DNA of 34,188 nucleotides from Methylococcaceae bacterium (GTDB lineage: Bacteria > Pseudomonadota > Gammaproteobacteria > Methylococcales > Methylomonadaceae): contig JAJRDU010000243.1 of assembly GCA_028748685.1 (NCBI GenBank), positions 1 through 34,188 of the forward strand, written 5' to 3'. Shown here in pieces: positions 1-7,451 of this stretch. Numbering within the stretch: the stretch's first letter is position 1; the number at the start of each line of letters is the position of its first letter. The position numbers and the translations under genes are program-made. The notes below the pieces were generated by a model. That model worked only from the letters and a program-made list of their open reading frames with translations. It made no database searches and was not told the DNA's origin.

Positions 1-299
1 GCATGACGGCCGAGAAACTCTACAGCATGGAAGAGGCGAGGGAACTGTATGCCAGAGGCATCGTGATGAACTGGGATGCCGCGCAATGGCCGGCGCAGCG
101 CGAATTTGTCGGCGAACTGACAGCGATCCTGAAACCCTTCCGCGGCGGCCAATGCCCGGTCAGCATCGAATACGTTTCAAATGACGCCAAAGCCTCTATC
201 CAGCTCGGCGATGACTGGCGGGTTAAGCCAAGCGATGAATTGCTGATCCGTCTGCGGCGGTTTTTGCCGGCCGAGGCGGTGCTTGTTAAATACCGGTAA
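1..299 (+). CDS. dnaE: DNA polymerase III alpha subunit, C-terminal end (partial)
   Basis: This is the last part of the replicative polymerase subunit; the 5' end lies outside the window. The visible residues carry the extreme C-terminal domain of DnaE: a segment like MEEARELYARG (E. coli has DEAREKYARG), then a PVSIEY strand and the LGDDWRVKPSDELL segment, which matches the DnaE ending (WRVSPSD in E. coli). The methionine encoded at position 3 is internal to the family alignment (E. coli has RMTAREVM there), so it is not a start. The stop is TAA at 297-299. As a core gene it marks the left chromosomal anchor of the inorganic-carbon island. The identification is by motif comparison from memory. 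Confidence 0.88.
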   Translation, partial: MTAEKLYSMEEARELYARGIVMNWDAAQWPAQREFVGELTAILKPFRGGQCPVSIEYVSNDAKASIQLGDDWRVKPSDELLIRLRRFLPAEAVLVKYR

Positions 300-394
300 C
301 TTGTCAATATCGCCTAAAACCGCTAGCCGCATGGGCTAATAATATACGCCGGCAATCGGGCGGGGCTTTCTCGCGCATTTGGTGGCTAGACAAG

Positions 395-467
395 CCGATA
401 ACATGCGCTAATTTCGACGACCGATAGGATGCTGCCGACGTCAGGAGGCGCATCGACGCGACCGTTG
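395..467 (+). repeat. Direct repeat copy 1 (73 bp)
   Basis: This copy is nearly identical to the sequence at 945-1019. It differs by two single-base insertions and a few substitutions, and shares long exact blocks such as GACCGATAGGATGCTGCCGA. Each copy holds short inverted elements (ATGCGC near the left end, GCGCAT near the right), so it could fold. The two copies lie 550 bp apart in the same orientation and bracket an AT-rich orphan gene. It is probably a member of a dispersed intergenic repeat family; I cannot name the family. Confidence 0.8.
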
Positions 468-492
468 CGCCTCGCCGCTGGCTCGGCACAAC

Positions 493-552
493 CTATCCGA
501 GGGACTCTCCATATCGCGTTGCTTCATCTATGGCTTTCAACGTATCAGACAT
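493..552 (-). pseudogene. Possible truncated gene start (19-residue ORF)
   Basis: A short frame, MSDTLKAIDEATRYGESLG then TAG, starts 12 bp downstream of the AT-rich membrane-protein gene on the same strand. It is preceded by a good ribosome-binding sequence (GGGGA, about 6 bases before ATG). The peptide reads like the start of a normal soluble protein and ends about 25 bp before the direct repeat. I infer that it is the 5' stub of a gene whose remainder was removed when the repeat region rearranged. A genuine small protein or chance cannot be excluded. Confidence 0.3.
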
Positions 553-564
553 AATTATCCCCAA

Positions 565-864
565 TTAAAAATAAATCTTCAATTTGTTAAAAATTGAAAA
601 TAAGAAACCTAGCAAAATAAAAAACCAACCCGCTCTATTGGAAACAATTAAAATACTTACATACTCTTGATCAGAAGTTAGATTTTTATTTTCTTTTTTT
701 GCCGCATAATATTCCGCCAATGTTTTTTTTTGAAATTTACTTGGCCAACATATTCCATCTGATCTTATGAGAAATACTATACCGATAAGGACAAGTCCGA
801 AGCTATTGCCTAGGGTGTCAAACCCATATTGTATAAATTTAGATATTGGTATAATTTCACTCAT
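565..864 (-). CDS. Small AT-rich membrane protein of unknown function
   Basis: A 99-residue product that I do not recognise. Two hydrophobic stretches are visible: residues about 18-35 (containing FGLVLIGIVFLI) and about 75-92 (containing WFFILLGFLFSIF). They are separated by a charged loop rich in lysine and glutamate (KKTLAEYYAAKKENKN), giving a two-helix hairpin topology. Base composition is strikingly AT-rich compared with the neighbouring GC-rich genes, and the gene sits between two copies of a 73/75-bp direct repeat. Both points suggest recent acquisition. A GGA-containing sequence lies about 8 bases before the ATG. The coding status is plausible because the frame is long for such AT-rich DNA and gives coherent membrane segments. 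Confidence 0.55.
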   Translation of the reverse strand: MSEIIPISKFIQYGFDTLGNSFGLVLIGIVFLIRSDGICWPSKFQKKTLAEYYAAKKENKNLTSDQEYVSILIVSNRAGWFFILLGFLFSIFNKLKIYF

Positions 865-944
865 AACTTTTCCACAAGTTAGTAGGTCGGCTTATTCGAA
901 CCAGGCAAGAGACTCGCCTGATTTGCCGTCGTAAGTAGTGTAAC

Positions 945-1019
945 CCGATAACATGCGCTAAATCTAGACGACCGATAGGATGCTGCCGACGTCAGGAGGC
1001 GCATCGATCGCGACCGTTG
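945..1019 (+). repeat. Direct repeat copy 2 (75 bp)
   Basis: Second copy of the repeat at 395-467, in the same orientation. It ends two bases before the -35 box of the promoter for the VPLPA-CTERM gene. The copies differ at the ATTTCGACG/AATCTAGACG segment and by one extra T in CATCGATCGCG. Confidence 0.8.
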
Positions 1020-1021
1020 TC

Positions 1022-1050
1022 TTGAAAATGACACAATTAATTCGTACTAT
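1022..1050 (+). promoter_or_regulatory. Sigma70-type promoter for the VPLPA-CTERM gene
   Basis: TTGAAA at 1022-1027 is followed by a 17-base spacer and TACTAT at 1045-1050, close to the consensus TTGACA-17-TATAAT. The start codon at 1088 follows 37 bases after the -10 box, with an AGGAA ribosome-binding site at 1077-1081. The local sequence is AT-rich, as expected for a promoter. Confidence 0.6.
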
Positions 1051-1087
1051 GCAAACCCATTTTTAACACTAGAACAGGAAGTTTTTT

Positions 1088-1732
1088 ATGCGTATTGCTT
1101 GGTTGTTATTTTGTATTTATGGGTTGTCGTTTTCCAATGCCCACGCTTCGACGCCGGTTGATCTCGGCGGCTCCACCACCTGCTCCGGCAGCCTATCGTT
1201 GGATGCCATCAACGGTTTGAATTTTAGCTGTAGCGGCGACCTTTCCTTGAGCGCCGGAAGTTTCACGTCGGACACTGGTATTTCCTTAAGTTCGCTGGGC
1301 AGTCTAACGCTCGACGCCTTCACACTGTCCGCGCCTAGCATCACGTTGAATGCGGCTTCCATTTTCTTCAAATCAAACGCCTCATTGACCGGGCATAACA
1401 TCAACATTTCCGCAAGCAATCTCGTACTCGACGGTCAAGTGATTCTGTTAGATGCGCCAGTCGATACTTCCACACCGTCAATCGTCTCGCCAGGAAGAAT
1501 TACGCTAAATCCCGGTGGAAATATCAGCATCGGCTCCGGCATTCGCGTCCCCCCTTCTTCTACACTAACCCCTGGAGGGGAAATTTTGATTGCCCACGGT
1601 GGGGATATCACGATAATGTCTGGAACGGCCATTACTAGCGTTCCACTCCCGGCCTCGTTTACCATACTGCTGACCGGCCTGCTGAGCCTGCTCTCCCTAT
1701 CCGGACGCTCGCTTACTCACAAAAGCCGCTAA
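1088..1732 (+). CDS. Secreted VPLPA-CTERM (PEP-CTERM-like) protein with repetitive beta-strand body
   Basis: A 214-residue exported protein. Residues 1-21 form a signal peptide ending in an AHAS-type cleavage site. The body (about 22-170) is rich in Ser, Thr, Gly and Asn, with repeated short strands such as GSLTLDAFTLSAPSITLNAA and GGNISIGSG, like the right-handed beta-helix of filamentous-haemagglutinin-type proteins. The C-terminus has the motif VPLPAS, a hydrophobic helix (FTILLTGLLSLLSL) and a basic tail (GRSLTHKSR). That arrangement is the VPLPA variant of the PEP-CTERM sorting signal, recognised by an exosortase and usually found in exopolysaccharide producers. Two cysteines (in TTCSGS and FSCSGD) may form a disulfide. 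Start choice is supported by the AGGAA site and the upstream promoter. The precise role is unknown; a cell-surface or matrix protein is likely. No exosortase gene is in the window. Confidence 0.75.
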   Translation: MRIAWLLFCIYGLSFSNAHASTPVDLGGSTTCSGSLSLDAINGLNFSCSGDLSLSAGSFTSDTGISLSSLGSLTLDAFTLSAPSITLNAASIFFKSNASLTGHNINISASNLVLDGQVILLDAPVDTSTPSIVSPGRITLNPGGNISIGSGIRVPPSSTLTPGGEILIAHGGDITIMSGTAITSVPLPASFTILLTGLLSLLSLSGRSLTHKSR

Positions 1733-1754
1733 TCGTCGCGCGCACCTTAGTACC

Positions 1755-1788
1755 GCAAGGAGAATCTCCAACGGCAGATTCTCCTTGC
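1755..1788 (+). terminator. Strong hairpin after the VPLPA-CTERM gene
   Basis: A perfect 13-bp inverted repeat (GCAAGGAGAATCT / AGATTCTCCTTGC) with an 8-base loop lies 23 bp after the stop codon. No T-run follows, so it is terminator-like rather than a textbook intrinsic terminator. It could also protect a 3' end. Confidence 0.55.
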
Positions 1789-2004
1789 CGGAACCTAACG
1801 TCGTCATCCCTCCAACATTCACATCACCTTGGCTAGGCGTTTTATAGCTCAAACGTCATCAGCGCCAAATTCCCCCCGACTTTTATCGTTTTTAGAAAAA
1901 AGCGGTTATCATCGAAACCAAACCGCGCCGAATCATAAACATGTTCCGCCCCCCTGTTTCTACGGCCGTTCCGACTAACCAAATCCTAAAATTCTGGAGT
2001 ATTG

Positions 2005-3630
2005 ATGGAAAACCGCAAGACTATTAACACTTTTGCAGATTTGAAAACCGGCTGGCGTAGCGACATCGCCGCCGGCTTTCTGGTGTTTCTGATCGCACTG
2101 CCCTTGTGTCTGGGCATCGCCGTGGCCTCGGGATTTCCGCCCATGGCCGGCATCATTTCGGCCATCGTCGGCGGTTTGCTGGTGTCGCGGATCAACGGTT
2201 CCTCTCTGACCATCACCGGCCCGGCGGCGGGTTTGATCGTGGTGATACTCACCGCCGTGGAATCACTGGGCCAGGGCGATGCCATGGCCGGCTACCGCTA
2301 TACCTTGGCGGCCATCGTCGTCGCCGGGATATTGCAAATGGTTTTGGGGTTCTATAAGGCCGGACGTCTGGCGGCTTTTTTCCCCTCGTCGGTGGTACAC
2401 GGCATGCTGGCGGCGATCGGCATCATCATCGTGACCAAACAGCTGCCGGTGATGGCCGGCGTCCATATCGAGGGCGGCGGCATGCTGTCCGGCATCGCCC
2501 AGCTTCCGCATGCACTGACCTATTTCATTCCGAAAATCGGCCTGATCGCCTTGGCCGGCGTGGCGATATTGATAGGCTGGCCGCAGGTTCAAAACCCTTA
2601 CTTGAGAAAAATTCCGGCGCCGATTTTGGTGATAGCCTCCGGCATGTTTCTGGGAAAGGCATTCGGTCTCGAGCACTTGCAACCCGAAGCCTTATTCAAG
2701 GCCCCCGAAGATTTGATCATAGGCGGCAACTTGTTGGTGAACATCCCCGACAGCCTGGCGGCAAGCCTGGTTTCGCCGGACTTTTCCAAGGTCGCCAGCT
2801 TCGCGTTCTGGGAAAGCGTCGTCACCATTTGCCTGGTCGGCAGCCTGGAAAGCCTGCTCAGCGCCGCTGCGGTGGACAAACTCGACCCCGAAAAGCGCTA
2901 TTCGGACCTGAACCGCGACTTACGCGCGGTCGGCATAGGCAATACCGTATCGGGCATGCTCGGCGGCCTGCCGATGATAGCCGAGATCGTCCGTAGCTCC
3001 GCCAACATCGACGCCGGCGCGAAAAGTGGCTGGTCCAACTTTTTCCACGGCGCATTTTTATTGGTGTTCGTGCTGCTGTTTCCGCATATTATCGACACGA
3101 TTCCGCTGGCATCCCTGGCCGCGCTGCTGGTTTACACGGGCTTCCGGCTGGCCTCGCCCGAGGCATTCGCCAAAACCCTGGATGTAGGCAAGGAACAACT
3201 GGCCTTGTTCGTGATCACCATCGCCGGCATCCTGGCAACCAATCTTCTGGCAGGCGTGTTGATCGGCATCGCCGCCAAACTGCTGATCCATCTCGGCAGC
3301 GGCGTTCCGCTGAAAAACCTGTTGACGATCTCCTACCGTCTGGATCGGAAACAGGCCGACACTTGCCTGATCAAAATCAGCGGCTCGGCGATATTCTCAA
3401 ACTTCATTTCATTGAAAAGCGAACTGGCGACCTTGCCAGACGGCAAGATCGTGATTTTCGACCTGACCGACGCCTACCTGATCGACCATACCGTGATGGA
3501 ATTCATAGACCACTACCAAGACGACTACATCGCTCGTGGCGGGCGCTGCGAAATTCATGGCCTAGAAACCCACGAAGCCTATTCGGAACACGAACTGGCG
3601 GCCAGAAAACGCAAAATAGCCGAAAGCTGA
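2005..3630 (+). CDS. SulP-family anion transporter with STAS domain (SulP1), candidate bicarbonate transporter
   Basis: A 541-residue inner-membrane transporter of the SulP/SLC26 family, which moves sulfate, bicarbonate or related anions, often with Na+ or H+. The N-terminal signature DIAAGFLVFLIALPLCLGIA and the ITGPAAGLIVVI segment are typical. About a dozen hydrophobic segments fill residues 20-430, and a C-terminal STAS domain follows (about 445-541, with KIVIFDLTDAYLIDHTVMEF). The start is ATG at 2005, with GGAG at 1996-1999; a TTG one codon upstream is less likely. It resembles the SulP gene at 28601 along its whole length, including a shared C-terminal segment with LAAR. It lies 89 bp upstream of hyfB on the same strand and may be co-transcribed with it. 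Bicarbonate as substrate is inferred from the surrounding dab and carbonic anhydrase genes; sulfate remains possible. Confidence 0.85.
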   Translation: MENRKTINTFADLKTGWRSDIAAGFLVFLIALPLCLGIAVASGFPPMAGIISAIVGGLLVSRINGSSLTITGPAAGLIVVILTAVESLGQGDAMAGYRYTLAAIVVAGILQMVLGFYKAGRLAAFFPSSVVHGMLAAIGIIIVTKQLPVMAGVHIEGGGMLSGIAQLPHALTYFIPKIGLIALAGVAILIGWPQVQNPYLRKIPAPILVIASGMFLGKAFGLEHLQPEALFKAPEDLIIGGNLLVNIPDSLAASLVSPDFSKVASFAFWESVVTICLVGSLESLLSAAAVDKLDPEKRYSDLNRDLRAVGIGNTVSGMLGGLPMIAEIVRSSANIDAGAKSGWSNFFHGAFLLVFVLLFPHIIDTIPLASLAALLVYTGFRLASPEAFAKTLDVGKEQLALFVITIAGILATNLLAGVLIGIAAKLLIHLGSGVPLKNLLTISYRLDRKQADTCLIKISGSAIFSNFISLKSELATLPDGKIVIFDLTDAYLIDHTVMEFIDHYQDDYIARGGRCEIHGLETHEAYSEHELAARKRKIAES

Positions 3631-3719
3631 TTTTTGTTTGCTAAGCTCGAGGTATAACAATACACTTCAATAAGGGTACTACCTCAACCGCAAGGCTAAC
3701 CTAAAACGCAGGAGCCGCG

Positions 3720-5834
3720 ATGTCGCTATTTTTCGCCTACCTATCCGTGGCCGCGGCGCTGATCTCGGCGCTGACGGCCCTGGCCACCAACCGGCGTTTG
3801 GCGCTCGATCATCTCTCGCAAACCCTGCTGCGTCGCTGGCCGGCGATACAAACCAAAGCGGACAAACTTTTATCCGAAACGGACTATGCCGAGCGGCACC
3901 GCAACAGCCTGTTCATCTTGCTCGGTATTTCCGGTATTTGCGCATTGCTGGCGGGAGCCGGCATATTGACCAGCAATACGATCGCTACCGATACCCTGCC
4001 GCTTGGCCTGCCCTGGCTGCACTGGCACATCCGCCTCGACCCTTTATCCGGTTTTTTCCTGTGCGTGCTCGGCCTGCCGCTGATCGCCGTCAGCCTCTAC
4101 GGACCGGGCTATGTTCGAGAATTCGAACACGGCAAATATTCGCTGGCGGTGCTCGGCTTGTTCACCGGACTGTTCGTGGCAGGCATGGAACTGGTCTTGC
4201 TGGCCGACGACGCCTTCGTGTTCATGATCGCCTGGGAACTGATGTCGGTCGCCAGCTATTTTCTGGTGGTTTTTCAACACGAACATGCCGCCAACCGGCG
4301 CGCCGGTTTTCTGTATCTGTTGATGGCAGTGATTGGCGCCATCGCCATCATCCTGGCTTTCGGCGTGCTGGCCGGATTCGGCGACGGCCTGACCTTCGAT
4401 GCGATGCGCGGTGCGGTGCTGAGCCCGGCATGGGCCAGCGTCGCCTTCGTACTGGCGCTGACCGGTTTCGGCATGAAGGCCGGCCTGGTTCCTCTTCACG
4501 CCTGGCTGCCGGAAGCGCATCCGGCCGCGCCTTCCCACATTTCCGCGCTGATGAGCGGCGTCATGCTGAAAATCGCGGTCTACGGCTTCATCCGTTTCGG
4601 TTTCGACCTGCTGGACCAAATCCATTGGCAATGGGGCGTGGTAGTGCTGATTGTCGGTTCGGCAAGCGCCGTGCTCGGCATACTCTACGCGCTACAGCAA
4701 CAGAATCTGAAACGCTTGCTGGCCTATTCGTCGGTGGAAAACATCGGCATCATCTTCACCGCATTGGGTTTGTCGCTAATCTTTCTGAGCAGCGGCCAGA
4801 CCGAACTGGGTACGCTGGGTCTGGTGGCGGCCTTGCTGCACTGTCTGAATCACGCCCTGTTCAAGAGCCTGTTGTTCCTCGGCGCCGGTGCCATCCTGCA
4901 TCAGACCCATGAACAAAGCCTCGAAAACATGGGCGGCTTGATTCATCGCATGCCGGAACTGGCGGCGACATTCCTGATCGGCACCCTGAGTATCGCCGCG
5001 CTGCCGCCCTTGAACGGTTTCGTTTCGGAATGGCTGATCTTTCAGACCGCTCTGCAAGCCGGCAACCTGGAAAGCGGCGTGCTGCGCAGCTTGATTCCTA
5101 CCGCCAGCGCCGTGCTGGCGCTGACCTCGGCACTGGCGGCTACCTGCTTCGTCAAACTATACGGCGTGGCATTTCTGGGTCTGCCGCGTTCCGAACATGC
5201 CGCGCATGCCCACGAGGTTCGTCATCGCGGTATGCTGGCGGGACCGGCGATGCTGGCCGCTTGCTGCGTATTATTCGGAGTATTACCTACGCCGCTGATC
5301 GGCGCCATGGGCAATCTGACCTTACAGTTGACAGGCTTCCAACTGCCCAATACTTCCGCGCTGGGCTGGCTATGGCTGACCCCGGTATCGCCCGAGACGG
5401 CCGCTTATGCGCCGTCACTAGTGCTGATCGGCACCGTCGCTGTCGGCTGGCTGTGCTATTACCTGCTTTACCGCCGCACGGGTCTGGAACCGCGCCGCGC
5501 CGAACCGTGGGATTGTGGCTTCGGCGGCTTGAACGCCCGGATGCAATACACCTCCGGGGCCTTCAGCATGCCTATCCGCCGCATCTTCCAGCCGGTCTAC
5601 GAAATTCGCGAAACCATCGATGAAACCAAGGAAGGCCCGGCGCAAACCCGCGTGACAGCCTTGCGTTATCATTTTCAGGTGCCGGATCGCGCCTTGCTGG
5701 TCCTGTACGAACCAGCCGGCCACGCCGTGCTGCGCCTGGCGCGCTGGGCCGGCGGCCTGCAGACCGGGAATATCCGCACTTATCTCGGTTATTCCTTTTT
5801 TACCTTAATCTTCCTATTGTGGGTAATCAGCTAA
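3720..5834 (+). CDS. hyfB: Hydrogenase-4-like membrane subunit B (antiporter-like)
   Basis: A 704-residue polytopic protein homologous to HyfB/HycC, the large NuoL/M-type ion-translocating subunit of group 4 hydrogenases. Key residues of the proton_antipo_M core are present: Glu173 in AWELMSVASY (helix 5), Lys253 in GFGMKAGLVPLHAWLPEAH (helix 7) and Lys284 in VMLKIAVYGF (helix 8). The C-terminal part (after about residue 590) has the HyfB-type extension, with WDCGFGG, a YEIRETIDETKEGPAQ amphipathic stretch and a final hydrophobic helix. A GGAG ribosome-binding site lies at 3711-3714. The stop overlaps the hyfC start by one base. It would form part of the membrane arm with HyfC, HyfE and HyfF. 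Because the catalytic partner HyfG has lost its metal site, the driving reaction is unknown. Confidence 0.9.
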   Translation: MSLFFAYLSVAAALISALTALATNRRLALDHLSQTLLRRWPAIQTKADKLLSETDYAERHRNSLFILLGISGICALLAGAGILTSNTIATDTLPLGLPWLHWHIRLDPLSGFFLCVLGLPLIAVSLYGPGYVREFEHGKYSLAVLGLFTGLFVAGMELVLLADDAFVFMIAWELMSVASYFLVVFQHEHAANRRAGFLYLLMAVIGAIAIILAFGVLAGFGDGLTFDAMRGAVLSPAWASVAFVLALTGFGMKAGLVPLHAWLPEAHPAAPSHISALMSGVMLKIAVYGFIRFGFDLLDQIHWQWGVVVLIVGSASAVLGILYALQQQNLKRLLAYSSVENIGIIFTALGLSLIFLSSGQTELGTLGLVAALLHCLNHALFKSLLFLGAGAILHQTHEQSLENMGGLIHRMPELAATFLIGTLSIAALPPLNGFVSEWLIFQTALQAGNLESGVLRSLIPTASAVLALTSALAATCFVKLYGVAFLGLPRSEHAAHAHEVRHRGMLAGPAMLAACCVLFGVLPTPLIGAMGNLTLQLTGFQLPNTSALGWLWLTPVSPETAAYAPSLVLIGTVAVGWLCYYLLYRRTGLEPRRAEPWDCGFGGLNARMQYTSGAFSMPIRRIFQPVYEIRETIDETKEGPAQTRVTALRYHFQVPDRALLVLYEPAGHAVLRLARWAGGLQTGNIRTYLGYSFFTLIFLLWVIS

Positions 5835-6787
5835 TGGCCTGGTTATTGGCAATACTCGAGACCTTGCTGTTCATAGCCGCCGCCCCGCTGCTGGCAGGAT
5901 GGATCAAACGCGTCAAATGCCGGCTGCAAAACCGCAAGGCACCGTCGCTGTTCCAGCCCTACCGGGATTTGCGCAAACTGTACCGAAAGCAGCCCATTAC
6001 TCCGCATTCCGCGTCGTGGATTTTCCGCGCCGCGCCCTATATCGTGTTTGCCTCCACGGTCCTGGCGGCCGCTTTCGTGCCGTTGGTGACGGTGAATCTT
6101 CCGACCGCGCGCATCGCCGACGTGATCGTGCTGGTGGGTTTTTTCGCGCTGGGCAGGACCTTTCAGGTACTGGCCGGCATGGACATAGGCACCGCCTTCG
6201 GCGGCATGGGCTCGTCGCGTGAGATGACGATCTCTTCGATGGCCGAACCGGCCATGTTGATGGCGGTGTTCACGCTGGCGATGAGCGCGCATACCACCAA
6301 TTTGTCCCAGGCCATGAATTACGTGCTGGATACCGGCCTGGTGTTGCGGCCATCCTTCGTGTTCGCGCTGGGCGGAATGATGCTGGTCGCCGTCGCCGAG
6401 ACCGGGCGGATACCGGTAGACAATCCAGCCACCCATCTGGAACTAACCATGATTCACGAAGCGATGATATTGGAATACAGCGGCCGCTGGCTGGCGCTGA
6501 TCGAATGGGCCAGCCAGATCAAGTTGATGTTGTACGGTGTGCTGATCGCCAATATTTTTTTTCCTTGGGGCATCGCCCAGGACTTTTCCTTACAGGCCCT
6601 GGGCTTCGGCGTGGCGATGATTGCGCTGAAACTGGCGGTACTGGCGGTATTGCTGGTGCTCTCCGAGGTGCTGTTCGCCAAAATGCGCATTTTCCGGGTG
6701 CAGGAATATCTGAGCTTCGCCTATCTGCTCAGCGTGCTGGGCATGCTGAGCCACATCATCCTGGAGGCCGCGCGTGTCCATCACTGA
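5834..6787 (+). CDS. hyfC: Hydrogenase-4-like subunit C (NuoH-like membrane anchor)
   Basis: A 317-residue membrane protein of the HyfC/HycD/NuoH family, which links the peripheral electron-transfer arm to the membrane arm. Strong signatures are GGMGSSREMTISSMAEPAML (residues about 123-142) and ETGRIPVDNPATHLELTMIH followed by EAMILEYSGR (about 189-218). Glu130, Glu138, Glu189, Glu203 and Glu209 are the kind of conserved acidic residues used in proton transfer. The chosen start, ATG at 5834, overlaps the hyfB stop (TAATG). An in-frame GTG at 5819 would add five residues but has no better ribosome-binding site. It overlaps hyfE by 14 bases. Conservation here is high, so the complex is probably still assembled. 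Confidence 0.9.
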   Translation: MAWLLAILETLLFIAAAPLLAGWIKRVKCRLQNRKAPSLFQPYRDLRKLYRKQPITPHSASWIFRAAPYIVFASTVLAAAFVPLVTVNLPTARIADVIVLVGFFALGRTFQVLAGMDIGTAFGGMGSSREMTISSMAEPAMLMAVFTLAMSAHTTNLSQAMNYVLDTGLVLRPSFVFALGGMMLVAVAETGRIPVDNPATHLELTMIHEAMILEYSGRWLALIEWASQIKLMLYGVLIANIFFPWGIAQDFSLQALGFGVAMIALKLAVLAVLLVLSEVLFAKMRIFRVQEYLSFAYLLSVLGMLSHIILEAARVHH

Positions 6788-7451
6788 TCTCGATCTCTAT
6801 GGCCAGGCCATCCTGCTATTGGCCGGGCTGATCGCCCTGACCTCGTTCCTGATGCTGGGCCAATCCCGGCTGGTGCGTCTAGTGGTGATTTTCGCCATGC
6901 AAGGATTTCTGCTGGCGGCGGCTACCGCGCTAGCGGCCGGAGTGCTGAATTATCCGCATCTTTATATTTCAGCGGCGCTTAGTCTGGTGCTGAAGGGTAT
7001 CGTAATCCCTTTCCTGCTGCATCGCTTGATCCGCAGGCTGGGCCTGCACCGGGTGATGGATACCATCGATCACCCGGCGCGAGTGATGATGGCCGGCGCG
7101 TCGCTGGTAGTATTCAGTTATTACGTCAGTTTGCCGGTGGTGGCGCATTCTCCGCTGGTGACGCTGAATGCCATCGCGGTCAGCCTGGCGGTGGTTTTGC
7201 TTGGCATGTTGCTGATGATCACCCGCCGCCAGGCCGTGGCTCATGTGGTGGGCTTCATGTCGATCGAGAACGGCTTGTTCTTCGCGGCGGTGGTTTCCAC
7301 CTACGGCATGCCCATGGTGGTGGAACTGGGCGTGGCTTTCGACGTACTGGTCGCCGCCGTGGTGTTCGGCGTGTTCTTCTTCCAGATCAGCGCCAGCATC
7401 GATTCGCTGAACGTCGATCAGCTCAGCAAACTCAGCGAGGTGGACAAGTGA
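6774..7451 (+). CDS. hyfE: Hydrogenase-4-like subunit E (NuoK-like)
   Basis: A 225-residue membrane protein with about seven hydrophobic helices, matching HyfE, a small NuoK-related subunit found in hydrogenase-4 and the related Ehr complexes but absent from E. coli hydrogenase 3. The signature region FMSIENGLFFAAVV (Glu165) and the following MVVELGVAFDVLVA (Glu184) carry the buried acids expected of this family. The start is GTG at 6774, supported by GGAGG at 6763-6767; it lies inside the end of hyfC. The stop overlaps the GTG start of hyfF (GTGA), indicating translational coupling. The presence of HyfE separates this complex from formate hydrogenlyase-1 (Hyc). Confidence 0.9.
   Translation: MSITDLDLYGQAILLLAGLIALTSFLMLGQSRLVRLVVIFAMQGFLLAAATALAAGVLNYPHLYISAALSLVLKGIVIPFLLHRLIRRLGLHRVMDTIDHPARVMMAGASLVVFSYYVSLPVVAHSPLVTLNAIAVSLAVVLLGMLLMITRRQAVAHVVGFMSIENGLFFAAVVSTYGMPMVVELGVAFDVLVAAVVFGVFFFQISASIDSLNVDQLSKLSEVDK

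Noticed and set aside
395-1019. CRISPR array or insertion sequence
   Set aside because: There are only two repeat copies 550 bp apart with a gene between them, no regular spacers, and no transposase or terminal inverted repeats.
5819-5833. GTG start five codons upstream for hyfC
   Set aside because: There is no better ribosome-binding site, and the TAATG overlap at 5834 fits the coupling seen at the other hyf junctions.
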